From NCBI GenBank assembly GCA_023100825.1, contig CP095846.1, positions 2,480,001 through 2,544,000 on the forward strand: 64,000 nucleotides of DNA, written 5' to 3'. The notes under the pieces are model-generated. The model saw only the letters and a list, made by a program, of their open reading frames with translations. It ran no database searches and was not told where the DNA came from. The DNA comes from Nocardioidaceae bacterium SCSIO 66511. Its GTDB lineage: Bacteria > Actinomycetota > Actinomycetes > Propionibacteriales > Nocardioidaceae. Shown here piece after piece: positions 63,115 through 64,000 of the stretch. Numbering within the stretch: position 1 is the first letter of the stretch; every line of letters starts with the position of its first letter. Position numbers and translations under genes: made by a program.

Positions 63115-63120
63115 AGCCTA
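63115..63120 (-). promoter_or_regulatory. Candidate -10 element (TAGGCT) of the DUF3090 gene
   Basis: TAGGCT on the minus strand is 7 nt upstream of the ATG at 63107, the leaderless arrangement also seen before helY, pafA and mshC. Confidence 0.5.
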
Positions 63121-63164
63121 GTCGGACCCGGTCAGGCACACCCGTGAACCCATGACGAGCGCCA

Positions 63165-64000
63165 TCACACGATCAAGGTGTCGTACAGCAGGAAGGCGTT
63201 GAGGCCGATGATCAGGGCGGCGATGACGCTCGCGAGCGCCGTCGTCGGCGTTCTGTTGGCGAGGGCACCCATCACTACGCGCCGGCGGGTGAGCATGATC
63301 AGGGGTACGAGCGCGAACGGGATGCCGAACGACAGCACGACCTGTGAGACGACCAGCGCGTCCGTGGTGTTGACCCCGATCGCCAGTACGACGAGTGCCG
63401 GCGCCATCGTGACGCCCCGACGGACGAACAGCGAGATGCGTCGCCCGATGAACCCCTGCATCACCACCTGCCCGGCGTAGGTACCGACACTCGAGCTCGA
63501 CAGGCCGGATGCCAGCAACGCAACGGCGAACGCGAGTGCGGCTCCGCCGCCGATCAGATTGCCGATACCCGCGTGGGCATCCTCGATCGTGTCGATCGTG
63601 CTGCGCCCGCTCTCGTGGAACAGACCGGCCGCCACGATCAGCATGGTCAGGTTGACGAGGCCGGCAACGCCCATCGCAATGACGACGTCGACTCGTACGT
63701 AGCGCAGCAGCGCTCGCCGCTCGCCGTCGTCGGCCGGCCGGATGCGTTCCTGCATCAACGCCGAATGCAGATACACCACATGCGGCATCACCGTCGCGCC
63801 GAGGATGCCGACCGCCAGCAGGACGCTGCCCGTCCCGTCGAAGCGCGGTACGAGACCGGCGGCTGTGCCAGGCAGGTCGATGCCCACCTGCGCAAGGTCG
63901 TAGGCGAACCCGAGCAGGACGATGCCGAGGAATCCGGCGATCGCGAGCTCGAACTTGCGATAGCCGCGGTGCTGCAGAGCCAGGATCGCGAATGCGACGA
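63165..64000 (-). CDS. NRAMP-family divalent metal transporter, C-terminal part
   Basis: This is the C-terminal about 278 residues of a Mn2+/Fe2+ NRAMP transporter; the frame is open to the right edge, and the in-frame GTG at 63887 is not the start. Visible are LAVGILGATVMPHVVYLHSALMQERI, in which the MPH block is the conserved metal-site helix of NRAMP, and further hydrophobic helices to the end. The part seen before 63887 (LQHRGYRKFELAIAGFLGIVLLGF) fits the family. The 5' end lies outside the window. Confidence 0.9.
   Translation of the reverse strand, partial: VAFAILALQHRGYRKFELAIAGFLGIVLLGFAYDLAQVGIDLPGTAAGLVPRFDGTGSVLLAVGILGATVMPHVVYLHSALMQERIRPADDGERRALLRYVRVDVVIAMGVAGLVNLTMLIVAAGLFHESGRSTIDTIEDAHAGIGNLIGGGAALAFAVALLASGLSSSSVGTYAGQVVMQGFIGRRISLFVRRGVTMAPALVVLAIGVNTTDALVVSQVVLSFGIPFALVPLIMLTRRRVVMGALANRTPTTALASVIAALIIGLNAFLLYDTLIV

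Noticed and set aside
1-64000. CRISPR arrays, tRNA or rRNA genes, prophage or insertion-sequence genes
   Set aside because: None seen: no regularly spaced repeats, no structural RNA signatures in the short intergenic gaps, and no transposase or integrase.

Overview
The window is high-GC DNA from an actinobacterium. The Pup-proteasome system (pup, dop, pafA, prcA, prcB, the Arc/Mpa ATPase, pafB, pafC) and the mycothiol gene mshC are diagnostic. The frequent GTG starts and the helY-dagK-uppS-tatC-tatA-pafC-pafB order suggest the Propionibacteriales (a Nocardioides/Kribbella-like organism); the genus is an inference. There is no gene-free stretch longer than 300 bases, and I saw no rRNA, tRNA or CRISPR array.

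Layout. Positions 1-4315 (minus strand) hold a three-subunit formate dehydrogenase (nrfD fragment, Fe-S subunit, molybdopterin subunit). The large subunit is read through an in-frame UGA followed at once by a SECIS-like hairpin, so it is a selenoprotein rather than two broken ORFs. Positions 4325-12848 hold an F420-type oxidoreductase, helicase HelY, a lipid-kinase-family protein, a cis-prenyltransferase, TatC, TatA, PafC and PafB. Positions 12949-28528 hold a DUF3866 gene, two FKBP lipoproteins, pafA, a class V aminotransferase, prcA, prcB, pup, a small forward-strand unknown, dop, a NUDIX gene, a VapBC module, a TetR/EamA pair, the Arc ATPase and TrmI. A site-2 protease follows.

Positions 29754-41659 look like one galactoside-utilisation locus. 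It has a secreted GH59 galactosidase with C-terminal discoidin-like domains, a CUT1 sugar ABC transporter, an SDR dehydrogenase, an SMP-30 lactonase, a DgoD-like galactonate dehydratase, a DHDPS-family aldolase and a FadR-type regulator. Together these would take a released sugar to lactone, aldonate, 2-keto-3-deoxy acid and then pyruvate without a kinase. An AGGT-N3-ACCT palindrome lies upstream of the solute-binding protein gene and of the GH59 gene, and a degenerate copy abuts the regulator gene.

Positions 41895-64000 hold a RecB-family nuclease, an oligopeptide-type ABC transporter (five genes), an HAD phosphatase, an AbiEi-like gene flanked by REP-like palindromes, metH, a PAC2 protein, mshC, a 1592-residue secreted PHP/phosphoesterase/GLUG-repeat protein, an SCO1664-type kinase-fold protein, a DUF3090 protein and the end of an NRAMP metal transporter that runs off the right edge.

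Two sequence-scale patterns recur. Many start codons sit 6-8 bases after a TANNNT hexamer (most often TAGGCT), the signature of leaderless actinobacterial transcripts. Some convergent gene pairs share a perfect hairpin built around their stop codons.
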